From positions 9,690,966 to 9,754,965 of the forward strand of contig OX243822.1 in assembly GCA_945859605.1 (NCBI GenBank): DNA of 64,000 nt. Reading direction: 5' to 3'. The stretch comes from Lumbricus rubellus (lineage: Eukaryota > Annelida > Clitellata > Crassiclitellata > Lumbricidae). Made by a program: the position numbers and the translations under genes. The stretch's first letter is position 1; each line of letters starts with the position of its first letter. This document shows positions 45,070 to 55,916 of the stretch, in pieces. The notes under the pieces were generated by a model. The model made no database searches, had not been told where the DNA came from, and was given only the letters and a program-made list of their open reading frames with translations.

Positions 45070-45246
45070 CAGTGCTGAAAGTCTAAAAAGGGCCTGAACG
45101 CCTCTTATATACCTTTCCAAATGAAATGCCGGGACGCCCCTTATAATTTCAGGTGTGCTGGCGAAATAAGTGGCAGGACGGCATAGAGATTTGAAAATAA
45201 GTGCCAGGACGCCGTCCATGACCGTCCTGCCACACTACAAGCCATG
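45070..45246 (+). mobile_element. hAT-like MITE, family B copy 2
   Basis: 177 bp, starting CAGTGCTGAAAGTCT and ending ACACTACAAGCCATG, with flanks CGCAATAA / CGCAATGG (6 of 8 bases identical). It sits less than 70 bp after filament exon 9. Confidence 0.8.
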
Positions 45247-45509
45247 CGCAATGGGCTAAATGCTGCCAAATAAATTAATTGTTTCTTGATTATGATTGAT
45301 TTTTTAACTATATAGGCCTAGCTAGTATATAATTATGCTGCTTTGTAATAATTGTAAAGTGCCCCCATTTGTAGCGGTATGGTCTTGTTACGGCGCCATA
45401 TAAAATTATCGTAATTTATTATTATTAGCCTATACCACAAAAGAGATATAAGTAGGTCTAGCCTACTTTTTCCTACAGTAACTGTTTTGTGTCCGTTGAC
45501 GTGCTGTAG

Positions 45510-45626
45510 CTGTGGGCGAAGGATAGCAAGCCAAAAGACGCTTCCCCCGGTGATATTGAGGTTGCTGAAACAACACTTGGTGTCGGTTCAAATATCAACA
45601 CGAAACTCTTCAACCCAGAGGGAGAG
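45510..45626 (+). CDS. Intermediate filament, exon 10 (lamin-tail domain)
   Basis: 117 nt after GTGCTGTAG, phase 0. It encodes LWAKDSKPKDASPGDIEVAE then TTLGVGSNINTKLFNPEGE; the initial (L/I)WA and the G-x-G-x-x-(N/L)-x-T-x-L-x-N-x-x-GE string are classical lamin-tail strands. The donor is GTAAGA. Confidence 0.95.
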
Positions 45627-45659
45627 GTAAGATATATCACTCGAAGATAATAGAATGCT

Positions 45660-46448
45660 CAGTGCCGGCGCTAGCACCCCCCACGCCCCCCCCCATTTGG
45701 GGGGCCCCAAGTTTGAAGGGGCCCCCAGGGGGCCCCCAAGTTTAGCTGGTCATTATGCCTATTTGTGACTGTATATTTCTTAAACCCGCGCATTTATTTG
45801 AGGCCCCAGATCCGGCATGGTGCATGCCTCAACTAACCATACGGCACTGTCATAGCAGACCTAATTCAAACGTCATACCGGCCATACTGATTTTGGACGC
45901 AAGTAAAGCCATTTAAAGTAACTCAAGCAGTTTCATTCACTTTCTCAAACACAACATTTATAAATTGTAACTTATTGTAATTGCTAATTGGACGAGGCTC
46001 CAGAATAAAACCTGCGTGAGGCCCAAACATTAAACCCTGTGTAGGGTTCCAGATGTCCATGGTACGTGTCTGATCTTAAGTTTGCAATGGGCCTCAAATG
46101 TAGCTGGTAATTATACCTTTCATGACGGTTCTATCCTGATTCCTGAAACCACGCAAATCGGACAAATTTAAACAGTGGAGAGGGGACACTCTGAAGTCCT
46201 AAACCACAACTAGCCTAACAACATTAAAAAATGAGCAATTTTGTAAAGATGACCGCTTAAAATTCTACAATTACAGCGTGGAAATTCCAAAAATTTAACA
46301 ATTGGGAGGGGACATTTATTGATGTCTTACACTATGTCTTTCAGCACTTAGCCTATTATTGTGATAAATTTTGCTGAGATGACAACTCAAGGTATGGGGG
46401 CCTCAAGTTTTATTTGGGGGGGCCCCCGGTACCCTAGCGCCGGCACTG
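45660..46448. mobile_element. hAT-like non-autonomous element with perfect 8-bp duplication
   Basis: 789 bp with terminal inverted repeats CAGTGCCGGCGCTAG / CTAGCGCCGGCACTG, flanked by identical AGAATGCT (45652-45659, 46449-46456). Subterminal blocks are G/C homopolymer-rich (GGGGGGCCCCAAG ... GGGGGGGCCCCCGGTACC). No intact frame. It is inserted 33 bp after exon 10 of the filament gene. Confidence 0.93.
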
Positions 46449-46518
46449 AGAATGCTTAGCAGGCATGATACCGTACAATACCGGGTAATATAGCCTAAAT
46501 ATACCAAAGCAGAAATAG

Positions 46519-46592
46519 CACTCGTGAATAAGATAGTGCCCTGCGCTTGACTTTCGAGTGGCGCTCAAGAAATTTGGCGATTACGATTACGG
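46519..46592 (+). repeat. 'GTGAATAAG' dispersed repeat, copy 4
   Basis: CACTCGTGAATAAGATAGTG then CCCTGCGCTTGACTTTCGAG with a GATTACGATTACGGG tail. Confidence 0.65.
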
Positions 46593-47035
46593 GAATGCAA
46601 TGCCATTACAATACAACTTTGCATTCTGTGCATTTTATTCACGGTATCTTCAACAAAGGACAGAGTTGCCTATAGGCCTAGGTGCTTCGATCCCAATTGT
46701 CTCATCCATGGATACGTTCCACATGCTGGGCAATTGAACCTTTAGGCTACTTGATTATTTCCTTCTTCTAAAATCTAAATTGGCAGATAGGCTAATTACG
46801 GTAGGCTATGTTAAAAGAAGTATGCAGCTACACACAGGATGAGAATTGCTGGCGGTTTGGAGGGGTTTCAACCCCAGTCTTTCTTAGAGCCCCATAGGCT
46901 AGTAAAGTCTTCTTTCACACCCCAATTCCAATTATACGTGGATCGTAGTCCACCCCTTCCCAGTTGTTTTTCCACAATTCTCACACTGAATACGCATTTT
47001 GTTTATTGTATAATGCTTTGTTTTTTTTCATATAG

Positions 47036-47077
47036 GATCGTGCCACCCATATTCAGAAGACCCTGTACTCGTCCTAG
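47036..47077 (+). CDS. Intermediate filament, exon 11 (C-terminus)
   Basis: 42 nt after TTTTTTTTCATATAG: DRATHIQKTLYSS and stop TAG. No CaaX box follows, so the product is not a farnesylated nuclear lamin. The 3' UTR follows; I do not assign the poly(A) site. Confidence 0.92.
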   Translation, partial: DRATHIQKTLYSS

Positions 47078-49272
47078 ACAGTGAGAGTCTGGTCGTCGGC
47101 CACTCCTACGATCCTCCTTTCCAACCTATCAACAAATTATTGTGGCCAACGCAATCAATGCCTTATTTACAAAATGAAGTAGCGATGAACTTGCGAAGAG
47201 ATGCAGAATTTCGTAGGGCAGTATTTCACTTAAGAAGTTAAACAAAAGACCCTGTATAATAGTTCTCAGACGCACGCACACATGCACACAAACACGCACA
47301 TATACACCTGTGCGCATACAATTTTGTATACGTCGGTATATGTTTGCCGGTATGTGTGCACTGCATAAGATTTTGCTTGAGCTTGTCGTATATTAGGTTC
47401 ATGGCAGTCAAACTTTATAATATAATATGCATCTAATAAATAGTCTAATCTTTGTTTAATCTCAAACTGACAAAAAAGCAGCATGATTACAATCAATTTA
47501 TTATGATCGGACAATCACAAGTTATTACAGGAGTCGAATTTAACTGTCGGTAGCAAAGCAGGGCGTCCATCACGTTCGCGCCATAAACTATGCTGGACTT
47601 CCACAAGTTTCATCTCTTCCCAATGAGTGCAACCTACCACAGGAATAATATTAACCGCCGCATTGCTTCAGACTTTTCCTTTAGCCTACGGAATATAATT
47701 ATAGCCACAATCATGGACTTACGGATTCTTGATAGTCTGCTTGCTTTGTGTAAATTTCTAAACATTAGAATGCCACGAAATTCATCGTGTGATTGGAATG
47801 TCGCATTCTATAATAGCTGGTCTGTTGGATTCGCTTTGTGTAGTTATTGCTCAGGCATTAGTTTTGTCTTTGATAAATCTGCGTTAAAATACCGCCAATA
47901 GATACATTACATATCAATACATGTAGGCAGAATTATAATTATGCTTTTCGTTTGTTAGATTATAAGACTTTGTGTTTTTAATAATTGTTGTCGTCTGCGC
48001 TCTGCAATGAGTCTTCATCAATAAACGCGTTGCCCAAACATTACACAATTTCTTTGTAGCGTCGAGAGCAAATAAATAATGTTGCAGGCCTATCACACTT
48101 ATGAAATATTTTGGGGGTAAAATGTGGATCACGTTACAGTAAGAGATAGGCTATTTCTTACATCATGATGTGGACTGGGCATCAATGTAAGCACGCCACA
48201 TCATCACTTTATATGATTCGCAAGCCTTACCGGTACCACAAGAAGCAAGAGCCTAAGATGTCTCAGCAGAAACCACGTGATACCAGCGGCCTTGTAGATA
48301 GGCCTACGACATAAATCTTACGAAATCAACATGAAGGAGTCTGTTTTTAGTTTTTCCATACCCGTTTCTATGGTGATTCAATGCATGCTATCATGTGTAT
48401 GTACAGAATTTTGCAGTAGGCTTAGCCTAATTGACTAATTGCGAAACAGAACATCAATTTCAACAAACACAACTCGCAGATAATGTCAAATAGGAAAAAT
48501 AACAACCATGTCGGTTACTATCGTTTAATAACAATAATTATATCCAATGAAAACAGGCCATTTACAAGCTCCCTATAACTTCCGTTACAAGCTCCTTACA
48601 AATTCTGTTAAGGCACATCACAAAAAAGTCAAGTTCTAAATTTTTTTATCTCCTTGTACAATAAAGTCTTAAAGCTAGAATAGCCAGAAATATAAAATGA
48701 AATTTATGATAGTCAATGTCATCTCAAGCGTGTCTGCTCTACAAGACAAATTTACATCCATTTTGTACATGCAAGCACAATCTCTACAGACATTAATTGT
48801 AAACCACATTAAAAGTAACATCTAGCAACAACAGAGACTGTTGATTACATCATGCACTAGTCGACTCTTTTTAATAATAATTTAATTAGAACAAATATAA
48901 TTATATTAACTCTTGTTAATGACGAGTGTGCTAGATTGGAAGCCAATACAGCTCATCATCAAAGTGTACAAAGTAGTAAAAAACAGTATTACAAGGCTGT
49001 CCATATAATTATTATATACGCAAAAGGGAATGGGTCACTCGACTTAGGCACTTTGCATATGGGTGCATCCGGTGGGGGTGTCTCAACAAAATGTGTGCAC
49101 GCAAAATAAATTTCTAATTATGGCATCCACATTTTAGCCTATTTATAACACTGTCAGTCTCCGGTGGTATTTGATTCTAAACAGTAACCCATAGGAGTTA
49201 ACACATTTTAGCCAGCAAATATGTTTAACAATTTTAAATAAATAATAGCCTACAGCAAAACATATGTTTTAT
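47078..49272. other. Region between filament gene and V-ATPase G gene, left part
   Basis: Contains the filament 3' UTR at its start. No other exon or RNA gene is recognised. Short open frames (e.g. 47590-47901) lack family features. AT-rich. Confidence 0.4.
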
Positions 49273-49441
49273 CAGTGCAAAAATTAAGTGCCTGGACGCC
49301 CCTTACCTTTCCAAAAGAAGTGCCAGGACATCCCCTTACATTTTCAGGTGTGGTGGCAAAATAAGTGGCAGGACGGCATAGAGATTTGAAAATAAGTGCA
49401 TGGACGACGTCCATGACCGTCCTGCCACACTTTAAACCCTG
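49273..49441 (+). mobile_element. hAT-like MITE, family B copy 3
   Basis: About 169 bp, from CAGTGCAAAAATTAAGTGCC to CACACTTTAAACCCTG, sharing the AAGTGGCAGGACGGCATAGA interior with the other copies. The flanks (TGTTTTAT / TATTTTTA) are only loosely similar. Confidence 0.75.
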
Positions 49442-50249
49442 TATTTTTATAGATGACTTTGGCTAATTAACCCTTGTTATGGAGTAGGGAGGAGGAGCCT
49501 ATTTTGTGCATACGCGTGGGGCTTCCACAAAATGTTTGGGGGTGCAACAAGGGTTGAGGGGGGGTATAAAAAATAGGATTCATTGCATAAGTAATACAAC
49601 ATGGATGGCCTTAATTAATGTCACAGAAATGCGCTAAACACATATTTAAAATAATAATAGTTTGAAATAAACATGATTTGACTTAAAGTTAAAACCGATA
49701 CTAAAAAATCATTGGATTTGGCAGCTGAGAAAGACATTCTCAAAAACATGATTCAGTGAGAAGCTGCCACAGATGATTTGAAAATACGACACGGTTTGGA
49801 GTCAGATGAAACTTAGGGAAATCACAAAATCAACAGTTAGATAAAATGTGTGCATTACCACAATAAGCTATCTTACCTCAACCAAAATCATTACAATATT
49901 AACGGTGCACTTTACAACTTTTGACAACAGAAAAACATTTCCATGAAATTTAAAATTTCCCAATTATATTAAGGTAAACTAATGACACTTACATCAAATA
50001 GTAAACGACTGGGCTAATGGCCTAACACCTCCACATTCAAGGCAATTCGTACATTAAACTGCACAAGGCAAGTGTCATTTACCAAAACAACGTAAGATAA
50101 CGCAAGAAAGACAAGACAAAGAAAAGTAAAGGCAAGGCAATGCAAAGTAAAGGTAAGGGAATTTGACCATAAAAGGCAGGGTATACCCTGGTAAGGCAAT
50201 GGAAGATAAGACAAGACAGCTTATGGTGATACACTTCAAGAATTGCATC
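49442..50249. other. Intergenic, no gene seen
   Basis: AT-rich with an AAGACAAGACAAAG-like patch near 50100-50220. No exon is supported. Confidence 0.4.
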
Positions 50250-51135
50250 TGCAACGAAACAGAAATTTAGTTTAAAAAATAAATGCATTTCTTTAAAATA
50301 ATTGAATATTTCCTTTAACGGTTGTTCAAATACTCTGTTTTGTAAGTATAAAAATTAAATCCTCAATACTATTTTAAAAATACCCATTAGGGTATTGCAC
50401 GCGCATTTTTCAAAGCTTCCACGAAAGATAGCCAACAAAGAAGTCAAAAGGCAGACAATGGCGATGATAAGAAAATAATCAAATATTTCTTTTAATGATC
50501 TAAATACTCTGTTTTTTAAATAAAATATACAATAAAAGCCCAATTCTGTGTTTTTAAAAAAAGTTAGAGTCTTGCATGCTCATTTTCGCAGGCTCCTGTG
50601 AAAGCCAGCCAACAGAGAAGTCAAAAGCCAATGGAGATGATAAGAAAATAATCAGATATTTTCATGAATGGTCTAAATACTGTCTTTTATAAAATATACA
50701 ATTAAACCACAATTCTATATTTTAAAAATAAAGTTAGGGTCTTGCATTCTCTAATGTCCTTTAACTTAGAAAAAGTGGCCCTCGTGTCCTCCAACTTAGA
50801 AAAAGTGGCCTTAAAGTCAAAAAAGGTTGGAAACCACTGGTCTAAATACTCTGGTTTTTTAATATAAAATATACAATTAAGCCCCCAATTCCGTGTTTTA
50901 AAAATAAAGTTAGGTTTCGCATGCTCATTTTCACAGGTTCCCGTGAAAGCCAGCCAAGAGAGAAGTCAAAAGCCAGCCAAGAGAGAAGCAAAAAGCCAGC
51001 CACGAGAGAAGTCAAAAGCCAGCCAAGAGAGAAGTCAAAAGCCAGCCAAGAGAGAAGTCAAAAGCCAGCCAAGAGTGAAGTGAAAAGCCAGCCAACAGAG
51101 AAGTGAAAAGCCAGCCAACAGAGAAGTCAAAACCA
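50250..51135. repeat. Tandem ~170-bp repeats followed by a 22-23-bp minisatellite
   Basis: Units containing TCTAAATACTCTG, AAAATATACAATTAA, AATTC(T/C)GTGTTTT and GAAAGCCAGCCAA recur from about 50300 to 50940. A foreign piece at 50755-50850 ends in GGTTGGAAACCACTGG, the terminal motif of a Charlie-type hAT. From 50938 to 51135 the end of the unit is amplified as AGAAGTCAAAAGCCAGCCAA copies. The array lies immediately downstream of the V-ATPase G stop codon. Confidence 0.8.
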
Positions 51136-51156
51136 GCCAATGGAGAAGTGAAGAGT

Positions 51157-51324
51157 TTATTTCTTGTAGTTCATGTGAAGCTCTGGTTTAATGTCGCAGA
51201 TCAACACGAGCAGCTTTTCCATCGCCTCGTCCTTAGTCTTCTCGACGCTTTTGCCGATCTCCACGATTTGCTTCGCCGTATCTTCATCGATCTTTGCTTG
51301 TCTGTCTCCATGAGAGCCAAGTGT
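51157..51324 (-). CDS. ATP6V1G: V-type ATPase subunit G, exon 3 (C-terminus)
   Basis: 168 nt including TAA (51157-51159). It encodes TLGSHGDRQAKIDEDTAKQI then VEIGKSVEKTKDEAMEKLLV and ICDIKPELHMNYKK. The final CDIKPE-x-H-x-NY is the family's C-terminal signature. The acceptor is TTTCCTTTAG. The three exons splice in phase to 116 residues, against about 118 for animal subunit G. Confidence 0.95.
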   Translation of the reverse strand, partial: TLGSHGDRQAKIDEDTAKQIVEIGKSVEKTKDEAMEKLLVLICDIKPELHMNYKK

Positions 51325-51355
51325 CTAAAGGAAACAAAAAGATCAATGCAATGCT

Positions 51356-51597
51356 GTGGGGGCGCGGTGGTGTAGTGGTGGCGTCGTTGCCTTGGAGCTG
51401 GAAGGTTCAAAGTTCGAATCCACCCTCAAGCCACCGCGTAGGGACCTTGGGAAAGTCCTTCACTCGCAAAATGCTCAGCGCTTCGGCGTGAAACTCCGAT
51501 GCAGTGTCCGCTCTGCATTCGGGAGCGCCTTTGAGTAGAAGAGAGAGAGAGCTTGAAGGGGCGCTATAACAAGTGCACATACAAACAAACAAATCAG
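51356..51597 (+). mobile_element. tRNA-derived SINE, copy 2 (near full length)
   Basis: Starts GGGGGCGCGGTGGTGTAGTG, B box near 51412 (GTTCGAATCC), CORE-like block ACCTTGGGAAAGTCCTTCAC, then GGCGTGAAACTCCGATGCAG, and ends GGGGCGCTATAACAAGTGCA with an ACAAACAAACAAA tail. It lies in intron 2 of the V-ATPase G gene, antisense. Confidence 0.9.
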
Positions 51598-51647
51598 AAG
51601 TATGTGGGATTTTGTAGGTATAATTATGTCTGTATGAGCACCTACTA

Positions 51648-51790
51648 TTATAGCACCCCTTCAAGATGTCTACTCATTGGCGCTCTAGACTGTATACAAC
51701 ACGGACACTGAATTGGCATGTCGCACCGAAGCGTATGAGCAATTGCGAGGGAAGGACATTCTCAAGGTCACAACACGGTGGCTTCAGGAT
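51648..51790 (-). mobile_element. tRNA-derived SINE, copy 3, diverged and truncated
   Basis: ATAGCACCCCTTCAAGATGT, ACACGGACACTGAATTGGCA and AGCAATTGCGAGGGAAGGAC match the reverse of the SINE body. The tRNA head is missing or unrecognisable. Confidence 0.7.
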
Positions 51791-52187
51791 GTTAAATTGT
51801 CGGGTGGAAAAACCACTGAACAATGGCCCTCTGGGATCCATTCTTCTGAGAAGTCACTACAAAGTCAGACTAATAGTCACCTTTGCTTTGCTTGCAATAA
51901 GTTGCTAAAATTCATTGATACTGTAATAATGATGATGACGATAACAATGACAATTTCAATGGTGCCGTAAAACATATTTGCCGCCACAAGGGCACCTACA
52001 AAAACTAACAACGACCAGAGTAAGACTAAGTGAACGGTGGCAACTACAACACTGAACTGAAATAACAATCAGATAAGCCATGGTGAACAAGTAAGGAGTC
52101 AATGGAATCAGCAGAACAAATTGCATGATCATTTAAAATAGTCCCAGCAGACTGCACAACACCGTTTCAAAAAACCTTGTCACATAC

Positions 52188-52288
52188 CACTTGTTCGAGT
52201 TCTTTGAACACCCTTTCGCGCTCCTTGCGATAGGCATCGACTTCTGCAGTTGCTTCTTCTTTTGCCTGCTTCACACGTCGAGCCTTTC
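52188..52288 (-). CDS. ATP6V1G: V-type ATPase subunit G, exon 2
   Basis: 101 nt. It encodes R-KARRVKQAKEEATAEVDAY then RKERERVFKELEQV, the basic and helical stretch of the peripheral-stalk subunit (animal consensus RLKQAKEEAQAEIEQYR). The acceptor is GCGTGTAG and the donor GTATGT. Confidence 0.95.
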
Positions 52289-52771
52289 CTACACGCACAA
52301 AATGAAAGCAAATTTTTCATTCTGAAACTCATATAGCGCCCCCTTCAAGAAAACTACTCATAGGTGCTCCTGACTACACTAAAGTTACGAACTCAAACTG
52401 TGGAAGATTAAAAGAACACATAAGTGTGAATTAAGTTTTCTGAGGCAAGCTTCGCAGACAGAAGGATGATTCTAATATGTCGTATGATCGCTCTTGGATT
52501 TCCACAGTGGCACAGCAAAATAATTGTAAATTAATATAACTTCGGTGTTTTTCTTTCCCCATAAAACCTGCATTGAAACAGTGAAAACGAGCAATATTTA
52601 AAAAATGCAGACACTTGGAGTGATTTAAGAATATTGTGATCAACTGGGAATAAACCAGTGACCGGATGTGAAGATGCATAATTTTTTATGAAAATTTATG
52701 TTCGATAATTACAAACAAGATGCGGAGTGCGAGGTAGGAAAGATGTCCGGTACATAACAGCATATACGTAC

Positions 52772-52853
52772 GTTTCCTGGCCTCTCCAACCTTTTCACTG
52801 GCCCGCTTTTCGGCTGATAAAAGCTGCTGAACGCCATCTGATCTGCTCGCCAT
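52772..52853 (-). CDS. ATP6V1G: V-type ATPase subunit G, exon 1 (N-terminus)
   Basis: 82 nt from ATG at 52853. It encodes MASRSDGVQQLLSAEKRASE then KVGEARK, the hallmark start of subunit G (S-x-G-(I/V)-QQLL-x-AEKRA-x-EKV-x-EARKR), ending at GTACGT. Subunit G with subunit E forms the peripheral stalk of the V1 sector, which holds the stator during proton pumping into lysosomes and endosomes. The gene is head-to-head with the acyltransferase gene at 54249. Confidence 0.97.
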
Positions 52854-53002
52854 TTCTTCTTTTTCGTTTGTGAACTTTTAGGATAATACTACAAGATCAT
52901 GTGAGATTATGACACCTCCCAAAGCAACAACCTCACCGAAGAGTTGATGTTACTAAAGAGCCGTCTCCACCGACGTCACATGCTTAGTAAGTGGCGCCGC
53001 TG

Positions 53003-53005
<3 letters not shown>

Positions 53006-53038
<33 letters not shown>

Positions 53039-53070
53039 GTCGTCATTATCATCATCATCATCATCATCGG
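53006..53070. repeat. (ATC)n microsatellite
   Basis: ATCATCATCATCATCATCAT with an internal GTCGTCATT interruption. Confidence 0.95.
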
Positions 53071-53211
53071 TTTAATTCAACAAATTTCGTATAATTTCAA
53101 GCTACACAGGTGAAGTTGCCCTGTGATAAATTACTGTTAGCTATCAGAGGAGTTTTGTGCTAATTTGCAGCAGTAAAGTAATATTTATTTATGCACGTCA
53201 CTATGAAGTCG

Positions 53212-53262
53212 AATCGTAATCGTAAACTCGGAACTTCTACAGCGCCCACGAAAGCGAAGGCG
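53212..53262 (-). repeat. 'GTGAATAAG' dispersed-repeat family, short inverted tail
   Basis: AATCGTAATCGTAAACTCGG then AACTTCTACAGCGCCC is the reverse of the GCGCTTTAGAAATTTCGAGT / TTACGATTACGATT end of the family at 1776-1850. Confidence 0.5.
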
Positions 53263-53411
53263 CGTTTGAAAATGGTGGCTCGTTGTTGGCTCGACGAATG
53301 TAGCCTAGGACCGGCTTTCCAAATTCACTTAATTTATTAACCTTGAACGGTCCTTAGGCCTATACACTATTTATACACCAATTTGGTTCAACTTCATTGG
53401 AATTATAAGCA

Positions 53412-53455
53412 AAGATATTAGAGTCTTTAATTTAGTCTAAAGACTCTAATATCTT
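53412..53455. repeat. 18-bp perfect inverted repeat (hairpin)
   Basis: AAGATATTAGAGTCTTTA (53412-53429) and TAAAGACTCTAATATCTT (53438-53455) are exact reverse complements around an 8-nt loop. It lies about 560 bp upstream of the V-ATPase G start codon and 790 bp upstream of the acyltransferase start codon. Confidence 0.9.
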
Positions 53456-54248
53456 GGTTGTAAGCATGGTGTAAGTTTGTCAATGCAGGAAGTAGCCTAG
53501 CGACACCTGCCGAATAAACGACCCACGACATACACATAATAGAGGCGTACAATCATATAGAATCGATAATGAGAAGAACCTTTGTTTTAATTTCTCGCAA
53601 GCTGATACGAAAAACTTTTATGATTGCTGTGTATGCAAAATGGCAAACGCGTAGGCTTCCTTATCAAGTTATCACATAGCCTATCGCAGACAGCGTTAGA
53701 TAGTAAACTACTGTTCATTTATTCATGGCACATCGCCATATTTTGAGTCATAGGCCCTCTAATACATCGACGTATGATGCTCTAATACTGTAGCTGGTTT
53801 TAAAGAGGGTGTATATAAGGTCGTTGGTGTCGACCGTGTCAGCTTAGCCTAAGTGATAGCCTACAATTGGGTTGTAGGCCTAGGCCTACCTTCCACTCGA
53901 AAAGCAATGGTCAGGTTTATGAAATTAAAAGCTACAACACATAAAGATATCAACTGATTTTTCAGAGATAAAGCCTAGGCCTACTTATTTACTTCCAAAC
54001 AATGTCGCTACAACTGGATAAATAAAAAGCTAAATAAAAATTTAATGTGAAACCTCCCAGGTGAACCGTTCGTAATGATTCCGATAGAGGTCAGGTTAAG
54101 AGGTCACGCGTCCAAGTAACTGGGTCATGTTATCGGAAGCACCAGTTTCAAAGGTTGGGGTTGAAAAGTGGGATTTTGTGCGACTCGCCTCGACTAAATC
54201 GAGACTTTGTTGACGATAAAAGGAGTGTTTATATATGAGCGAGTCGAG

Positions 54249-54296
54249 ATGACGCTAGCAGTGGCGACTAGACTTGCCTTTGCGAAGAATATCGCG
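54249..54296 (+). CDS. CRAT: Carnitine O-acetyltransferase-like, exon 1 (targeting sequence)
   Basis: MTLAVATRLAFAKNIA, phase 0, donor GTAAGT. It is short, basic and without acids, compatible with a mitochondrial presequence. It splices in frame to exon 2 (LKQRFIPMGINTLLN). The gene encodes the enzyme that exchanges acetyl groups between CoA and carnitine, buffering mitochondrial and peroxisomal acetyl-CoA. Ten exons (about 422 residues of an expected ~620) are in the window; the C-terminal third lies beyond 64000. Confidence 0.75.
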
Positions 54297-54882
54297 GTAA
54301 GTTGTGTCCGAGTCTTGACTCTCAGTAAACAACTTTTTGTTATTACTGTAGACTCTGATCAAACCCAAAATGCCAATTAAATATACTTCGTACTCTTGAT
54401 GATTAATTTAAATTCGCGTAATTAATTGCTGCAAGGCTAGTTGTGTCTCGTTTCGTTTATCTCAGAGTTCATTTTACTGGTGGACTTTGGTTTTGTGAAG
54501 ATGGTCTTTATCGCGTTGGTATACTATTGATCCTCTTAACTGGTGTCATAGAAACTAAGCAAAATTTTGAAGAATAGGAAGTCGCTGTACACGTTTTACA
54601 GGTTTTACAGGTAGGCCAGAGTGATTATAAAGATTTCTTTGTAGTAAGGAATGTTGCTTGGAAATATTTGCCCTTGTGAAATATTGTAAAAATACACTCA
54701 TTCAGCAGCTGTATGCAGCACTTATAAGTATGTATATGGTTTTTTGCCCTGGATGAAAATTACTTTTTTTAATATGCTCGTATATTTGGGAGAGGCCAAA
54801 GCGTTTTCTGCGCCATAGAAGAGTTGGTTTAGCAAAATTTCCATGCCCAGCTAAACTATAGCATTTTTCCATTTTCTTTCAG

Positions 54883-55098
54883 CTAAAGCAGAGATTCATA
54901 CCAATGGGAATCAACACTCTACTGAACCCTCAATCGGGGGATAGGCGGCAGAGGATTGGACCGTTGGATGTGTGCCCCTACTCAACCCAACAGAACCTCC
55001 CTCGCATGCCAGTGCCTCCTCTTTCGCAAACCCTACAGAAGTTCCTCCTCAGCGTCAAGCCCCTACTAAAGCCAGACAAGTTCAGACATGCCTGTGAG
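54883..55098 (+). CDS. CRAT: Carnitine O-acetyltransferase-like, exon 2
   Basis: 72 codons after TTTCTTTCAG. The segment LPRMPVPPLSQTLQKFLLSV then KPLLKPDKFRHACE is the family start (LP-x-x-PVPPL-x-x-TL-x-x-YL), the N-terminal signature of the choline/carnitine acyltransferase family. The frame also has an internal Met at 54904. The donor is GTATTA. Confidence 0.93.
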
Positions 55099-55346
55099 GT
55101 ATTATTACATTGTTGTCAATTAATTAACAATTGTGACATGAGGGACCGGCTCAAAACCCGTAAAGTGTTTTTTCTGATCTTTTCATTGGATCACTTGCTA
55201 CAATGGCTCTGCTTTAAAATACTTTTTATAGATTGAAAATATCTTTTTTTTCTCTAACTGAAGTTATTTTTGTTTGACGCTTTTCATTAGTTTGGAGTGA
55301 GAAAATGAAAAGTTTTCACTTATTTCAAATATCTGTTATGTTTCAG

Positions 55347-55433
55347 TTGGTCGAGAAGTTCCAGAGACCAGGCGATGCTGGTGAGAAGTTGCAGCGCCTG
55401 CTGGAAGAAAGAGCCAAGAATACGATCAACTGG
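55347..55433 (+). CDS. CRAT: Carnitine O-acetyltransferase-like, exon 3
   Basis: 29 codons after TATGTTTCAG: LVEKFQRPGDAGEKLQRLLE then ERAKNTINW. The F-x-x-(P)G-x-G-x-x-LQ-x-LL-x-x-RA-x-x-x-x-NW pattern is conserved in the family. The donor is GTAAAA. Confidence 0.93.
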
Positions 55434-55558
55434 GTAAAAGAATTTAATGGATGAATCCAGATTAGTTTTGCATGGGTTCAATTCTTTGCTTACAGCAGCA
55501 GCAACCAAGAAGAACAACCACAATATAATCATCACCATCATCATTCATGATCATCATC

Positions 55559-55751
55559 CGGGGCTTTTTTTACGTGCAGTTGTACACAAAATGTGCAGTT
55601 CTAAATGGATTTGTGCAGCTGTAGAAGCACTTCTGTACAGTTAAAACTAGCAAAAATGGCCATTGTCCTCCGATTGGAAGTAATTTGTCATGGAGGATTG
55701 GAAGGAAAAGAAGGGGTTGTGCAGTTCTAAAAATTCCTTTAAAAAGCCCTG
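55559..55751 (-). mobile_element. hAT-like MITE, family A copy 3 (inverted)
   Basis: On the minus strand it starts CAGGGCTTTTTAAAGGAATT and ends TAAAAAAAGCCCCG, sharing the TTTTAACTGTACAGAAGTGC and CTGCACA-rich interior with the other copies. The flanks do not show a clear duplication. It lies in acyltransferase intron 3, 47 bp before exon 4. Confidence 0.8.
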
Positions 55752-55797
55752 TTAATATTTTCACTACATAAATTGTTGCATTTCATGTTCTGTGCAG

Positions 55798-55916
55798 TTG
55801 GAGGAATGGTGGCTCAACATTGCCTACCTGGAATATCGCCTTCCGGTTCCGATTCACGTCAATCCAGGAATTCTCACTCCAGCGTTGCCTTTCCATGGAC
55901 TCGACCAACAACTGCG
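55798..55916 (+). CDS. CRAT: Carnitine O-acetyltransferase-like, exon 4
   Basis: LEEWWLNIAYLEYRLPVPIH then VNPGILTPALPFHGLDQQL, phase 2 end at GTCAGC. EEWW-x-x-x-AYL-x-xR-x-P-x-x-(I/V)-x-x-NP(G/A) is highly conserved in carnitine acyltransferases. Confidence 0.95.

Larger units (their letters stand above)
52854..54248. promoter_or_regulatory. Shared intergenic region between divergent V-ATPase G and acyltransferase genes
   Basis: About 1.4 kb between two divergent start codons, so it holds both promoters. A TATA-like GTATATAAGG lies at 53811-53820 and another, TTTATATATGAG, about 20 bp before the acyltransferase ATG. I cannot tell which is used. It also contains an (ATC)n array (53006-53070) and an inverted repeat (53412-53455). 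Confidence 0.4.

Noticed and set aside
47590..47901. 103-codon plus-strand frame downstream of the filament gene
   Set aside because: No recognisable family; probably chance.
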